In this document: piece after piece, positions 35,253 to 44,655 of the stretch | Position numbering within the stretch: position 1 is the first letter of the stretch | Layout: every line of letters starts with the position of its first letter | Notes under the pieces: model-generated | What the model saw: the letters and a program-made list of their open reading frames with translations, nothing else | Database searches by the model: none | What the model was told of the DNA's origin: nothing | Made by a program: the position numbers and the translations under genes | Source of the DNA: Ignavibacteriota bacterium | GTDB lineage: Bacteria; Bacteroidota; Ignavibacteria; Ignavibacteriales; Melioribacteraceae | DNA: 64,000 nt | Assembly: GCA_016708125.1 (NCBI GenBank) | Contig: JADJGF010000001.1 | Location: forward strand, 434,001-498,000 | Reading direction: 5' to 3'

Positions 35253-35966
35253 TTATTTTTTACACAACACTGCAAGATATGCAGCTTTATAGGGAAAAAG
35301 TAAATTCATAATTTTATCAATAAAAAGAGTAAAATTATTTATTGGAATTTTAAAATTTGAAAAGAGTTTATTTGATCTTTTATTTACAATTAAAAATGTT
35401 TCAACCAATTTGAAGCCGGATTTTTCAACACTTCTTTCTAATTTTTCCTTTGTAAAACTATGCAAATGTCCAACTTTGTGAATTCTATTTCCCGTTAATG
35501 GATCATCAATCATTTTTGCATTTAAATTTTCGTTGTACGGAACACAAAATAATCCAATGCCATCTTCCCTTATAAATAAATTCATCTTTGCAATTGCCGA
35601 TTCATAATCTTCAATATGTTCCAAAACTTCTTGAGAAATTACCATATCAAAATTTTTCAAATTTATGTTAAACAAATTCTCGTGAACTTGAGTTATTGTA
35701 AATTGATTTGCAATTTCTTTAAACATATCTAAACTATTTTTTGATAAATCTACTGCTGTAATTTCTTTTCCGTTTTTAGAAAGTAAATAATCTAAGTATC
35801 CGGTTCCACATCCAATATCAATAATATTTTTAACGCCATTTTGTTTTTTAATAATTTCAAAAAGTTGATTATTCCTCAACATTTCATTTTTATACAATTT
35901 GGTATTTTTATTTGCAATCCAAATATTATAAAGTTTTTCATTTTCATAAATTGAATAATCGCTCAT
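35253..35966 (-). CDS. Class I SAM-dependent methyltransferase
   Basis: The 237-residue protein has motif I IIDIGCGTGYLDYL at about 48-61, motif II with acidic AVDLS, and SQEVLEHIED as motif IV. It is like UbiG/methyltransf_11 proteins. In this cluster it probably methylates a sugar of the surface glycan or its non-reducing end, which could be a chain-length signal. The gene is packed between two GT4 genes, with 1-2 bases to each side. Confidence 0.87.
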   Translation of the reverse strand: MSDYSIYENEKLYNIWIANKNTKLYKNEMLRNNQLFEIIKKQNGVKNIIDIGCGTGYLDYLLSKNGKEITAVDLSKNSLDMFKEIANQFTITQVHENLFNINLKNFDMVISQEVLEHIEDYESAIAKMNLFIREDGIGLFCVPYNENLNAKMIDDPLTGNRIHKVGHLHSFTKEKLERSVEKSGFKLVETFLIVNKRSNKLFSNFKIPINNFTLFIDKIMNLLFPYKAAYLAVLCKK

Positions 35967-35967
35967 T

Positions 35968-37179
35968 TTAATCCTTCAAGATATTCTGGAATAAATTATA
36001 AAGTTGTTCTGCTTGCTTCTTTCTTTCAAATGATTGAATAAATTTTTGATTATTTGATTTTACCAAATTATTATTCTCAAAATTAGCAAGAATTTTTAAA
36101 ATGCTATTTTGGATTTCTTCCAAGTTTGAATCAATCGCAATATAAGAATTACCGTATTCTATTAGTGTTTCGCTTAGTTCTCCTTCAGAAGAAATAATTG
36201 CAAAAACACTTTTTCTTAATCTAAAATATTCAAACATTTTTGCCGGAAACAATTCTGTAATATTCATATTAGTTGCAAACAATAAAAGTACATCAGCTTC
36301 ATTTAATTTTAACAGCATTTTATCATGTGGAAGATATGATACAAATTTTATAATTTCATTTAATTCCGGATAATCTTTTAGCCATTTTTCATTACCGGAA
36401 CCGCCAATAAATGTTACGGAAATTTTTTTGGAATTAATTTTATTACTTTTAATTAAAATTGAAAGAGATTTAAAAAAGCTATTTGGAGAATGAAGTTCAT
36501 TAAGTCTTCCTGCGTATGAAATATTTAAAATATTTGAATTTATTAAAGATTTATTAAAATTCAAATTTTTAAAATCATCTTCGTCATAACCATTTCGAAT
36601 TACGGTAATTTTTTCCGAAGAAATTCGTTGAGAAAAATTTTGTTTTGCTTTATTTGTGATTGTTGTAATGTGCGTGCAATTTTCTAGAATTCGTTTTTCA
36701 AAAATTTTATCTAGATCTTTTAATTTTGCTTTGTGAAATAATGAATTGTCCACCCATTCATCGCGAAAATCCGCCACCCATTTAATTCCAGATTTCAAAG
36801 AAATTTGTTCAGCAATAATTTGAGTTGAGTGCGGCGGTGATGTAGAAAAAATTAATTCTATATTTTGTTCTTTAATTATTTTTAATCCTTTTTTAACAGC
36901 AGTATATTTCCACAATGCAGATTTATCAGGAGTAAAAAAATTTTTAAATATTTTTTTAAGATCTCCGCTAACATAATCTCCCAAATCATAACTTTTATAA
37001 ATTTCGCTTTTTTCAATATCAATAAAAAGTGAGTTGTCAATAATTTTATTTTTTTTTGCTGCTGTAAGAACAAATACTTTTGCATTTAATTGAATTAAAT
37101 ATTTCACAAATTTTGAAATTCGCTGAACTGCCGGTCCGCCTTCTGGAGGGAAATTGTATGCAATGATAAGAACATTCAT
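35968..37179 (-). CDS. Glycosyltransferase family 4
   Basis: The 403-residue GT-B protein opens with YNFPPEGGPAVQRISKFV, the classic GT4 acceptor-domain loop, and has ISYAGRLNELHSP at the start of the donor domain and LFPAKMFEYFRLRKSVFA at the donor site. It is similar to WbuB-like colanic/O-antigen transferases. It is downstream of the GT2-like gene by 7 bases. Confidence 0.87.
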   Translation of the reverse strand: MNVLIIAYNFPPEGGPAVQRISKFVKYLIQLNAKVFVLTAAKKNKIIDNSLFIDIEKSEIYKSYDLGDYVSGDLKKIFKNFFTPDKSALWKYTAVKKGLKIIKEQNIELIFSTSPPHSTQIIAEQISLKSGIKWVADFRDEWVDNSLFHKAKLKDLDKIFEKRILENCTHITTITNKAKQNFSQRISSEKITVIRNGYDEDDFKNLNFNKSLINSNILNISYAGRLNELHSPNSFFKSLSILIKSNKINSKKISVTFIGGSGNEKWLKDYPELNEIIKFVSYLPHDKMLLKLNEADVLLLFATNMNITELFPAKMFEYFRLRKSVFAIISSEGELSETLIEYGNSYIAIDSNLEEIQNSILKILANFENNNLVKSNNQKFIQSFERKKQAEQLYNLFQNILKD

Positions 37180-37186
37180 TTAATTT

Positions 37187-38131
37187 TTACTTATCCAAAA
37201 GAATATAATTTTTAAATCCGCCAATTGAATTTCCGCTATTTAATATTTTTTCAATGTATGAAATTGCTCTATATTTTAAAGTTTCGTGTTTATGCAGCTC
37301 TCTATATTTATTGGGTTTCCCGAAAAATTGCAATTTACTTTTCCAATTAAAATTACTTATCATTTCTTTCATAACTTCCGGATGCGAATCTTTAAATTCT
37401 GCAAGTAAATTTAGTGGACCGTAATCAAATTCTTTGGGAGCTTTTTCATAAAAATCTTTCGCGCGGTTTAATCCCCAATGTACCGAATCTAAAGCTCTTT
37501 TTTTATTCTGCATTAAATGAGGAGGACGAACCCAGCCGTAATGATAAACCTCTGCATCGACTTTTGCTACTTTTAATTTTGTATGTCCGTTTTCTTGTCG
37601 CGGATTATCATAAAATTCAAATTTCCTAAACGATTGTGCGCTTTGCCACGAATGAATATCCGGTAAATTTCTTACAATTCTAATTTCATTCGGATACCAG
37701 CCATGACCATTATGATAATGATGATAATCACCCCAAAAATGTTTATATCTAAAAAGTAATCCCTCAACTTCTTTATCCTCAAGTAATTCCTCGCACCTAT
37801 TTTTTATGTTTGATAAATATTTTTCATGAATTACTTCATCCGCTTGCAAATAAAAAAGCCAGTCTCCAATACATTTTTTCATTGCAATATCTGTCTGAAT
37901 TGAATTTATAATTCCTTTCTTAAAATATTTTTCTTCCCAAATTGTATCTATAATTTTTACTTTCGGATCGCCAATTTTCTCAATTCTTTCACGAGTATCA
38001 TCGCCTTCGCTGCTTTTTCCAACTGCTATATAAAATTCATCCACAATTGGCAGTATTGATTTTATTGATTCAACAATTGGGTAGTAAAGTGAAACTCCAT
38101 TTTTAACAAAAGAAAAACCGCTAATTTTCAT
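37187..38131 (-). CDS. Glycosyltransferase family 2-like protein
   Basis: The 314-residue protein has a GT-A-like core: VKNGVSLYYPIVESIKSILP, VDEFYIAVGKSSEGDDT and GDWLFYLQADEVI, the last being an Asp-containing metal site variant (QADE in place of DxD). A His/Tyr-rich stretch, FWGDYHHYHNGHGWY, follows. Family members with this pattern act on surface polysaccharides. It is the first gene of the cluster, 65 bases after the M50 protease gene, so the cluster may have its own promoter there, though I see no clear one. Confidence 0.8.
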   Translation of the reverse strand: MKISGFSFVKNGVSLYYPIVESIKSILPIVDEFYIAVGKSSEGDDTRERIEKIGDPKVKIIDTIWEEKYFKKGIINSIQTDIAMKKCIGDWLFYLQADEVIHEKYLSNIKNRCEELLEDKEVEGLLFRYKHFWGDYHHYHNGHGWYPNEIRIVRNLPDIHSWQSAQSFRKFEFYDNPRQENGHTKLKVAKVDAEVYHYGWVRPPHLMQNKKRALDSVHWGLNRAKDFYEKAPKEFDYGPLNLLAEFKDSHPEVMKEMISNFNWKSKLQFFGKPNKYRELHKHETLKYRAISYIEKILNSGNSIGGFKNYILLDK

Positions 38132-38196
38132 AATTTAGTTTTACCACATTTCAGATTTGAAAAATACTAACTGTTTGTTGCTTCTCAAAATATTTC

Positions 38197-38835
38197 TTAC
38201 ATACTAAAAAATCCGTTTACCCAATTCACAACATTCATAAAAATATCCCAAAGCGGACTGTAAATAAATAAAAATAATAATACCGTTCCATAGATTCCTA
38301 AGTTGAGCATTTTTGCTGTGTATTTATTTGGAAAAATATCAAACAAAATATGTGAACCATCCAACGGCGGAATAGGAAGTAAATTAAAACAGAAAAGAAA
38401 TACATTAAAAATTATTGTAAGACGAAAAATATTATATAAAATATTGTTTAATTCAATTTGGGATGAAGAGATAAAAATGTAAACTGCGTAAGTTACAATT
38501 GCCAAAATTAAATTTGATAATGGCCCAGCAAACGAAACAATAGCATCATCGCGAAATTGATTTTTTAATTTACTGCGATTTACCGGAACCGGCTTTGCCC
38601 AGCCAATTAACATAAATCCCGATGTGAATGCTAAAATCGGCATAACAATACTGCCAATTAAATCAATGTGTTTAATTGGATTAAGTGTTAATCTACCTTG
38701 TAATTTCGCGGTATCATCTCCAAATTTGTTTGCAGAGAATGCATGAGCAAATTCATGAATGCTTAGCGAAATTAAAAATATTGGAAGGAAGTAAAACATT
38801 AAAATTAATTTTTCGTTTATTTGAATTTCCGGCAA
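38197..38835 (-). CDS. Site-2-protease-like M50 family membrane metalloprotease
   Basis: The 212-residue protein has a zinc site HEFAH at residues 27-31 within a membrane helix and the second motif LPIPPLDGSHIL near residue 150, with the Asp zinc ligand. Five or so helices are visible and no PDZ domain, so it belongs to the short FwdA/Rce1-unrelated M50B branch often called site-2 protease family. The substrate is unknown. It follows xerD by 2 bases. Confidence 0.9.
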   Translation of the reverse strand: MPEIQINEKLILMFYFLPIFLISLSIHEFAHAFSANKFGDDTAKLQGRLTLNPIKHIDLIGSIVMPILAFTSGFMLIGWAKPVPVNRSKLKNQFRDDAIVSFAGPLSNLILAIVTYAVYIFISSSQIELNNILYNIFRLTIIFNVFLFCFNLLPIPPLDGSHILFDIFPNKYTAKMLNLGIYGTVLLFLFIYSPLWDIFMNVVNWVNGFFSM

Positions 38836-38837
38836 TT

Positions 38838-39728
38838 TTAACCTCGTGGATGAAAATCTTTATGAACTTGTTTAACATATTCTCTATCAATGTGCGTATA
38901 AATTTGAGTTGTTGAAATATCCGAATGCCCCAGCATTTCTTGAACTGCTCGCAAATCAGCTCCGCCTTCTAATAAATGTGTTGCAAACGAATGGCGAAAA
39001 GTATGAGGATGAACTTCTCGTTTAATTTCGGCTTCATCACAATATTTTTTTACAATTTTCCAAATTGACATACGAGAAAGTTTTGAACCTTTTGAATTCA
39101 AAAAAACTAAATTTTCACTCTTCATATTTTTTTGAAGAATTGGTCTAACTTTAGTTAAATATTCTTTCAACCATTTAATTGCGCTTGATCCAATTGGAAC
39201 AATTCTTTGTTTTGAACCTTTTCCCAAAACTCTTATAACGTCATCACTTAAAAATAAATCTGAAATTTTTAAATTAATTGCTTCTGAAACTCTTAATCCG
39301 GAAGAATATAAAATTTCTAAAATTGATTTATCACGCAAGCCTAAATTTTCAGTAATATTTGGTCGATCTAGAATTTTCTCAATTTCATTAAAGGATAAAA
39401 CTGCCGGAAGTTTTCTTGATAATTTAGTTGAATTTAAATTTGAGGTAGGATTTGATTCAACATATCCTTGCTGTTTTAAATATAAAAAAAAACCTTTTAC
39501 CGATGAAGAATATCTGCTTACAGAAGTTGAAGTTATTCCGTCTTTCTTCTGCTGTTCAAAAAATTCTGTAATGTGTTTAATTTTAATTTGATTAAAATCC
39601 GAAAGATTTTTTTGCTCAAAAAAAATAATTAATTTTGTCAAATCATTACGATATGAAGCAATAGAATTTTCTGAAAGATTTTTTTCAATCCGCAGCAATG
39701 ACAAATATTCTTTAACAAACTCTTGCAT
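38838..39728 (-). CDS. xerD: Tyrosine recombinase XerC/XerD type
   Basis: The 296-residue protein has an N-terminal SAM-like core-binding domain and the C-terminal catalytic domain. All catalytic residues are visible: Arg in SSGLRVSE, Lys in LGKGSKQR, the box HTFRHSF, His in LGHSD and the nucleophile Tyr in TQIYTH. It resolves chromosome dimers at dif during division. XerC and XerD are hard to tell apart here; XerD is the best guess. No attachment sites or other integrase-associated genes are near, so it is a housekeeping recombinase. Confidence 0.92.
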   Translation of the reverse strand: MQEFVKEYLSLLRIEKNLSENSIASYRNDLTKLIIFFEQKNLSDFNQIKIKHITEFFEQQKKDGITSTSVSRYSSSVKGFFLYLKQQGYVESNPTSNLNSTKLSRKLPAVLSFNEIEKILDRPNITENLGLRDKSILEILYSSGLRVSEAINLKISDLFLSDDVIRVLGKGSKQRIVPIGSSAIKWLKEYLTKVRPILQKNMKSENLVFLNSKGSKLSRMSIWKIVKKYCDEAEIKREVHPHTFRHSFATHLLEGGADLRAVQEMLGHSDISTTQIYTHIDREYVKQVHKDFHPRG

Positions 39729-41947
39729 TACTGATCTGAGTCTTCCTTAATTTCGTTTTCCATTTCATCTTGTTTAGGATAACGAATTCTTTTATGATGT
39801 AAAGCCACCAAAGTTGCGTAAAAAGATTTTCTAATTTTTGTCAAATCAGAAAATGTTAAAGGAGATTCTTCCAATTGTTCATCTTTTAGTCTGCTGCTAA
39901 TTATATTTGAAACAATATTTTCAATTTTTTCCGGTGTTGGTTCTGCCATTGCTCTTACTGCAGATTCGCAAGCATCAGCAAGCATTAATAGAGCAGTTTC
40001 CTTTTTCGTTGGCTTTGGTCCCGGATAACGATATTTGTTTACATCAACATTTTCAATCCCCTTTTCCTCAGCAGCTTTATCATAGAAAAAAGAAACCAAT
40101 AATGTTCCATGGTGAGTAGTAATAAATTCAATTATTTCTTGAGGTAAATTATATTCTTGAGCCATTGTAACGCCTTGCGTGACATGCTCAATTATCATTT
40201 GGGCACTTTGTTCTGTGGTAAGCTGATCGTGAATATTATAATTATCAATTTGATTTTCTACAAACGCACTTGGATTTTGTGATTTCCCAATATCATGATA
40301 CAAAGCTCCAACTCTTACGAGCAAAGGGTTTGCTCCAATTTCTGCTGCGGCACTTTCTACCATATTTCCCATTGTTAAAGAATGATTAAAAGTTCCTTGT
40401 GCATTTCTTGCTAATTCTTTTAAAAGCGGATTATTAAAATCAGTTAACTCAAGTAAAGTTATGTCAGTTGTAATTTTAAATAATTTTTCAAAGAAAATAA
40501 TTAATCCGTAAGTTAAAACCGGACTAAACAAAGCGTTAGAAGCCGCAAATCCAATCTGCACGGCAATTTCTTCCCAAGGTGCAAATCTTTCCAATCCAAA
40601 AGCAAGAATGCTTACCATATAACCTAATAAAATAAATAGGAACGATCGGAAAATTTGATTTCGATTTTTTATATCTCTAACTGTATATGCCGCTAAACCG
40701 CCGGCTACTACATTCATAACGGTTAAAGAATAATCATTGCCTCTCAATCCTCCAACAATTAATGCTATTACTATTGTTGCATAAAATCCAATGCGCGAAT
40801 CAAAGAAAATAGTTACAAGCATTGATACAACGGGAACTAAAATTAATAATTCAATTGGAGCATTTACGTTTATTTGATTTATGAGAAACGCAATGAAACT
40901 TATTAAAACTATAATTACTGTGATTAAAAATACTTTAGAATTATCATTAAAAATTTTGGGTCTGAATAAGAAAATATAAACACTAAATAAAGTTATAATT
41001 ACCAATACGTGTAAAACTTTTCCAATTCCTTGAAGTAGTTTTGACCAAAATCCTCTTTCTTCACCTCTTGCAATTCTATATGAATCAATTTTAAGTTTTA
41101 TATCTGGAGTAATTCTATTGTGCTTTGCAACTATTCGTTCATCTTCCTCAACAATTCCAACATTTCTTGATACTCTATCTTGAGCTATTTTTATTTCAAG
41201 CTCAGAAAGCTCCTTGCTAAATCTCACCGAAGGTTTAAAAAAGTATTGAGAATATTCAAAATAAATTGCCATTAAAGCGGGATCATCCGGAAGAGTTGAA
41301 CTAATTAAGCTATTTAATCTTCTATCGTTTGCATTTCTATCTAAAATTTTTCCTTTAGGAATTAAGTTCTCAAATTTTCCGTCTCTTAAGGCAATTGTAT
41401 CTTTTTCAATTTCACTATAATTCAAATTAAAAAAATCTTTTCTATAAACTTCTTCCGTAATATTTATGATATTTGAAAATAATTTTGCAGTTGTAATTGG
41501 ATAACTTACAGAAAGTGAATTTTCGTATTTTCTGATTTCCTTAATTTTATTAAAACTTTCAATGCTCAGAAAACCAATATTTTTTCCGTCAATATTTTGC
41601 TCAATTTGTTTATCAATTTCTGAAAGAAGTCTTTTATTAAATATTATAATTGAATCCGAAACACTTTTCTGAATATTTCGATCAATTTCAAAAACCGGTA
41701 AAACACTTTCCGAAGCTTTCAATTTTTCAATTCGATAAGTTTCCGGATCTTTCAATATTTCGAATGGCATAGTGGCAATTAAATCATCTTGAATCCATAT
41801 TGATCCAACAGCTACATCGAATTCAAGAGCTTCGCCCCTTGGAAACATAAGCGCAATTAGAACAGCTCCAACTAAGATAATAGATATTCTTATTCTTCTG
41901 CTTTTCTTAATTCTGCTAATAGAATCTTTGCTAAATATTTTAACCAT
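39728..41947 (-). CDS. 7TM-HD family cyclic-di-AMP phosphodiesterase-like protein (PgpH-like)
   Basis: The 739-residue protein has a first membrane helix (about 18-38), a large extracytoplasmic 7TMR-HDED-type domain (about 40-300), seven helices (about 310-500) and a C-terminal HD domain with NHSLTMGN, ALYHDIGKSQNP and ITTHHGT metal-binding motifs. PgpH of Listeria, of the same build, degrades cyclic di-AMP. It shares one base with xerD and overlaps the upstream Cof gene by 8 bases. The nucleotide substrate is inferred from family. Confidence 0.88.
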   Translation of the reverse strand: MVKIFSKDSISRIKKSRRIRISIILVGAVLIALMFPRGEALEFDVAVGSIWIQDDLIATMPFEILKDPETYRIEKLKASESVLPVFEIDRNIQKSVSDSIIIFNKRLLSEIDKQIEQNIDGKNIGFLSIESFNKIKEIRKYENSLSVSYPITTAKLFSNIINITEEVYRKDFFNLNYSEIEKDTIALRDGKFENLIPKGKILDRNANDRRLNSLISSTLPDDPALMAIYFEYSQYFFKPSVRFSKELSELEIKIAQDRVSRNVGIVEEDERIVAKHNRITPDIKLKIDSYRIARGEERGFWSKLLQGIGKVLHVLVIITLFSVYIFLFRPKIFNDNSKVFLITVIIVLISFIAFLINQINVNAPIELLILVPVVSMLVTIFFDSRIGFYATIVIALIVGGLRGNDYSLTVMNVVAGGLAAYTVRDIKNRNQIFRSFLFILLGYMVSILAFGLERFAPWEEIAVQIGFAASNALFSPVLTYGLIIFFEKLFKITTDITLLELTDFNNPLLKELARNAQGTFNHSLTMGNMVESAAAEIGANPLLVRVGALYHDIGKSQNPSAFVENQIDNYNIHDQLTTEQSAQMIIEHVTQGVTMAQEYNLPQEIIEFITTHHGTLLVSFFYDKAAEEKGIENVDVNKYRYPGPKPTKKETALLMLADACESAVRAMAEPTPEKIENIVSNIISSRLKDEQLEESPLTFSDLTKIRKSFYATLVALHHKRIRYPKQDEMENEIKEDSDQ

Positions 41948-42788
41948 TTTTAGCTCTAAGAATCATTTCTAAAAATTCTGCGGTTCCGTCTTCTACATTT
42001 GTTTTTGATGTAATAAAATCCGCCATTTTTTTTATTTCATCAACTGCGTTAGCAATTGCAACTTTTAATGCTTTAGTTTGAAAAAGTGATTTATCATTAT
42101 ACCAATCGCCCATTACAACCGTATTGTTAATATTTATTTTAAGATGTTTCAGCAATTTCAATAATCCATCGCCTTTTGAACAATTTTTATTTCTGATTTC
42201 TAAAAAATAAACTCCGTCTTGATCTTGTGATTTATAAAACGAAGTTTTCAAACCAATCGCACTCGGAAACTTCATTTTACTTTCAATTAATTTTATTGAA
42301 TTTTTATAATCTCCGGTAATTACAATTTCTAAAGTTTTATCCATTAAATTTTCATAAGATTCAATTTCTTCAAACTTAGCTTCGTATTTATCCATAAGTC
42401 TTGGTATTAAAGAATTTTGTTCGGTATAGTAAATTGCTTCATCATGACTTAACGCAACTTTTAATAATAATTCATCCGCCATATCAATTGCTTTTTTTAC
42501 ATACTTTTGTTTTATGTATGATTCAAAAATAATTTCATTTGCCGGATAACTTTTTATAATTGCTCCATCCAAAGAAATTAATGGAGTCTGCAGATTTAAA
42601 ATTTTTGCATATTCAATCATTGAATTATGAAGTCTGCCGGTTGCAAAAGTAAATTTTACTCCAAACTTTTTTAATTCATTTACCAACTCAATTGATTTCT
42701 CTCCAATTTCAGCATATTCATTTAACAAAGTGCCATCAAGGTCAAAAACAACTAATTCAATTTTCTTTAATCTGTTTGGATCAATCAT
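41940..42788 (-). CDS. Cof-type HAD-IIB phosphatase
   Basis: The 282-residue protein has DLDGTLL (about 16-22) with the nucleophile Asp, the second motif TFATGRLH, LISLDGA and a motif GDWYNDKSLF for the metal Asp. The cap is of C2B type. Substrates for this family are typically sugar phosphates or nucleotide-related. It is placed between a sodium symporter and the HD phosphodiesterase, overlapping the latter. Confidence 0.9.
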   Translation of the reverse strand: MIDPNRLKKIELVVFDLDGTLLNEYAEIGEKSIELVNELKKFGVKFTFATGRLHNSMIEYAKILNLQTPLISLDGAIIKSYPANEIIFESYIKQKYVKKAIDMADELLLKVALSHDEAIYYTEQNSLIPRLMDKYEAKFEEIESYENLMDKTLEIVITGDYKNSIKLIESKMKFPSAIGLKTSFYKSQDQDGVYFLEIRNKNCSKGDGLLKLLKHLKININNTVVMGDWYNDKSLFQTKALKVAIANAVDEIKKMADFITSKTNVEDGTAEFLEMILRAKNG

Positions 42789-42816
42789 AAATGTAATTCT
42801 GTTGTAGGAATAAAAT

Positions 42817-44250
42817 TTATTTTTTACTTAAGTAAGATAAAAAAGTTCCAAGTAGTATGGTAGCAGTAACTCCAATAAGTGTAAACCAGGTCCATGCAGC
42901 TAATTTTAATGAAATAACCGTAATCATGATAAAAATTCCTCCGGTAAATGCAGCAAGCGCATCTTCTTGCGAGGCTTTTTTAACAAATAATCCCAACATA
43001 AAAGTTCCTAATAATCCGCCATAAGTAAATGATGCAATACTCAAAGCAAGTTCAACAACTGTTTGCGGAGAATTCATAAAAAATAAAGCTGCAAATATTA
43101 GCATTACCGTCCAGAAAATTGTAAAAATCCTTGAGACTTTTAAATCGTTTTCTTTATTTCTATTTTTCTTAAAAGGTTGATAAAGATCCATCATTGTGGA
43201 TGAAGAAAGCGCGCTTACAGAACCGGCTAAAGTTGACATTGCCGCAGCAAATAATCCCGCGATAATTATTCCGGAAAATGGCGATGGAATATTTTCAATT
43301 ATAAATTTTGGGAAAATTTCATCTGATCTTAATTCTAATTTTCCATAAAATGCATATAAAGCTACGCCAACTAAAAGGAAAATTACAAATTGAATAATTA
43401 CTACAATTCCACTTCCAATGATTGCTTTTTGTGCCTGCTTTAAATTTTTTGTGCTCAATAATCTTTGCACAATTAATTGATCTGTTCCGTGTGAAGCCAT
43501 TGATAAAAATGCGCCGCCGATTATTCCGCTAAATATTGTATAAGGCTGATTGAAAAATTCTGAAATCGAATTTCCAAAATTCAGATTAATAATATTAAGT
43601 TTGTTTTCAACTTGAGCAGAATTAATTAAAGTTGTAAATCCATCCGGTAAAAATTTGAAAAGTAAAAAATATCCGGCAAGCAAAGCTCCGCCTAAATAAA
43701 TAAACATTAATAAAACATCAACCCAAATAATTCCTTTCATTCCGCCAGTAATAGTGTAAAGTAAAGTAACAATTGCAATTATAATTATTGCTGAAGTGTA
43801 ATCAATTCCTAACATTAATTTTAATGGAATTGCCGTTGCGAAAAGTCTAACGCCATCTGCCGCAGTTCTGGTAAACAAAAAAACAATTGATGAAAATGAT
43901 CTTGTTTTGTGTCCGAATCTATTTTCGAGAAATGCATAAGCCGTATTCAATTCACCTTTGAAATATGATGGAAGGAAAAATTTTGCAATTATAATTCTTC
44001 CTATTAAATATCCAAAAGTAACTTGTAAAAAATTCAGATTTGTTAAATAAGCTAAACCGGGAATTGAAATAAAAGTAAGTGTGCTTGTTTCTGCGGCAAC
44101 AATTGAAAAACAAACTGCCCACCAAGGAATATTTTTTGAACCCAAAAAATAATCTTCAACTGTTTTTTGTTTTCCGCCTTTAAAAATTCCAAATAATGCA
44201 ACACCAATTAAAAAAAGAACGATTACAACATAATCAAAAGTTTTATCCAC
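42817..44250 (-). CDS. Sodium:solute symporter (SSS family)
   Basis: The 477-residue integral membrane protein has about 13 helices and the SSS signature features: FGIFKGGKQKTVEDYFLG near the N-terminus, AAETSTLTFISIPGL, GGMKGIIWVD and AAAMSTLAGSVSALSS (Na+-binding region). The start is GTG 44250. The solute could be a sugar, amino acid or small acid; sequence alone does not say. It begins after the STAS gene with 8 bases between. Confidence 0.9.
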   Translation of the reverse strand: MDKTFDYVVIVLFLIGVALFGIFKGGKQKTVEDYFLGSKNIPWWAVCFSIVAAETSTLTFISIPGLAYLTNLNFLQVTFGYLIGRIIIAKFFLPSYFKGELNTAYAFLENRFGHKTRSFSSIVFLFTRTAADGVRLFATAIPLKLMLGIDYTSAIIIIAIVTLLYTITGGMKGIIWVDVLLMFIYLGGALLAGYFLLFKFLPDGFTTLINSAQVENKLNIINLNFGNSISEFFNQPYTIFSGIIGGAFLSMASHGTDQLIVQRLLSTKNLKQAQKAIIGSGIVVIIQFVIFLLVGVALYAFYGKLELRSDEIFPKFIIENIPSPFSGIIIAGLFAAAMSTLAGSVSALSSSTMMDLYQPFKKNRNKENDLKVSRIFTIFWTVMLIFAALFFMNSPQTVVELALSIASFTYGGLLGTFMLGLFVKKASQEDALAAFTGGIFIMITVISLKLAAWTWFTLIGVTATILLGTFLSYLSKK

Positions 44251-44258
44251 AATAAAAC

Positions 44259-44618
44259 CTAAATTGCTTTTAACTCATTTACAGCTTCTTCAACCGTTTC
44301 TTTTATTGGAAGTACACGATTTAGTTGAGAAATTTCAATTAAAGTTCTCACATTTTTTTGCGGAGCGGCTAATCTAATGTGACCATCATTTGTCTGCAGA
44401 ATTCTAAACGATAATAAAATTGCGCTTAATCCTGAGCTATCGCAATATTCTATTTCGGATAAATCAAAAACTAATTTTTGTATATCTTCATTTGAAAGTA
44501 AAATTGTTAATTCGCCTTTTACCAAGCCGGCAATCGATGCATCAAATGTTTTTTCGTGCAATTTAAAAATTGCAACATCGTCAATTTTCTTAAACTCAAA
44601 GTTTACATTTTCATTCAT
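44259..44618 (-). CDS. STAS-domain anti-sigma factor antagonist-like protein
   Basis: The 119-residue single-domain protein has the SpoIIAA-like pattern with EYCDSSGLSAIL at about 57-68, including the phosphorylatable DSSG motif (60-63). It probably binds an RsbW/SpoIIAB-like kinase in a partner-switching pathway; no such kinase gene is in the window. The gene precedes the symporter by 8 bases, and it might instead regulate that transporter. Confidence 0.87.
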   Translation of the reverse strand: MNENVNFEFKKIDDVAIFKLHEKTFDASIAGLVKGELTILLSNEDIQKLVFDLSEIEYCDSSGLSAILLSFRILQTNDGHIRLAAPQKNVRTLIEISQLNRVLPIKETVEEAVNELKAI

Positions 44619-44655
44619 ATTATTACATTATTTTTTCAATTTGATAAAATTAAAA

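Noticed and set aside
38838..39728. Tyrosine recombinase as a sign of an integrated mobile element
   Set aside because: It has the Xer housekeeping length and motifs, sits in a coupled run of core genes and no att repeats or phage genes are near.
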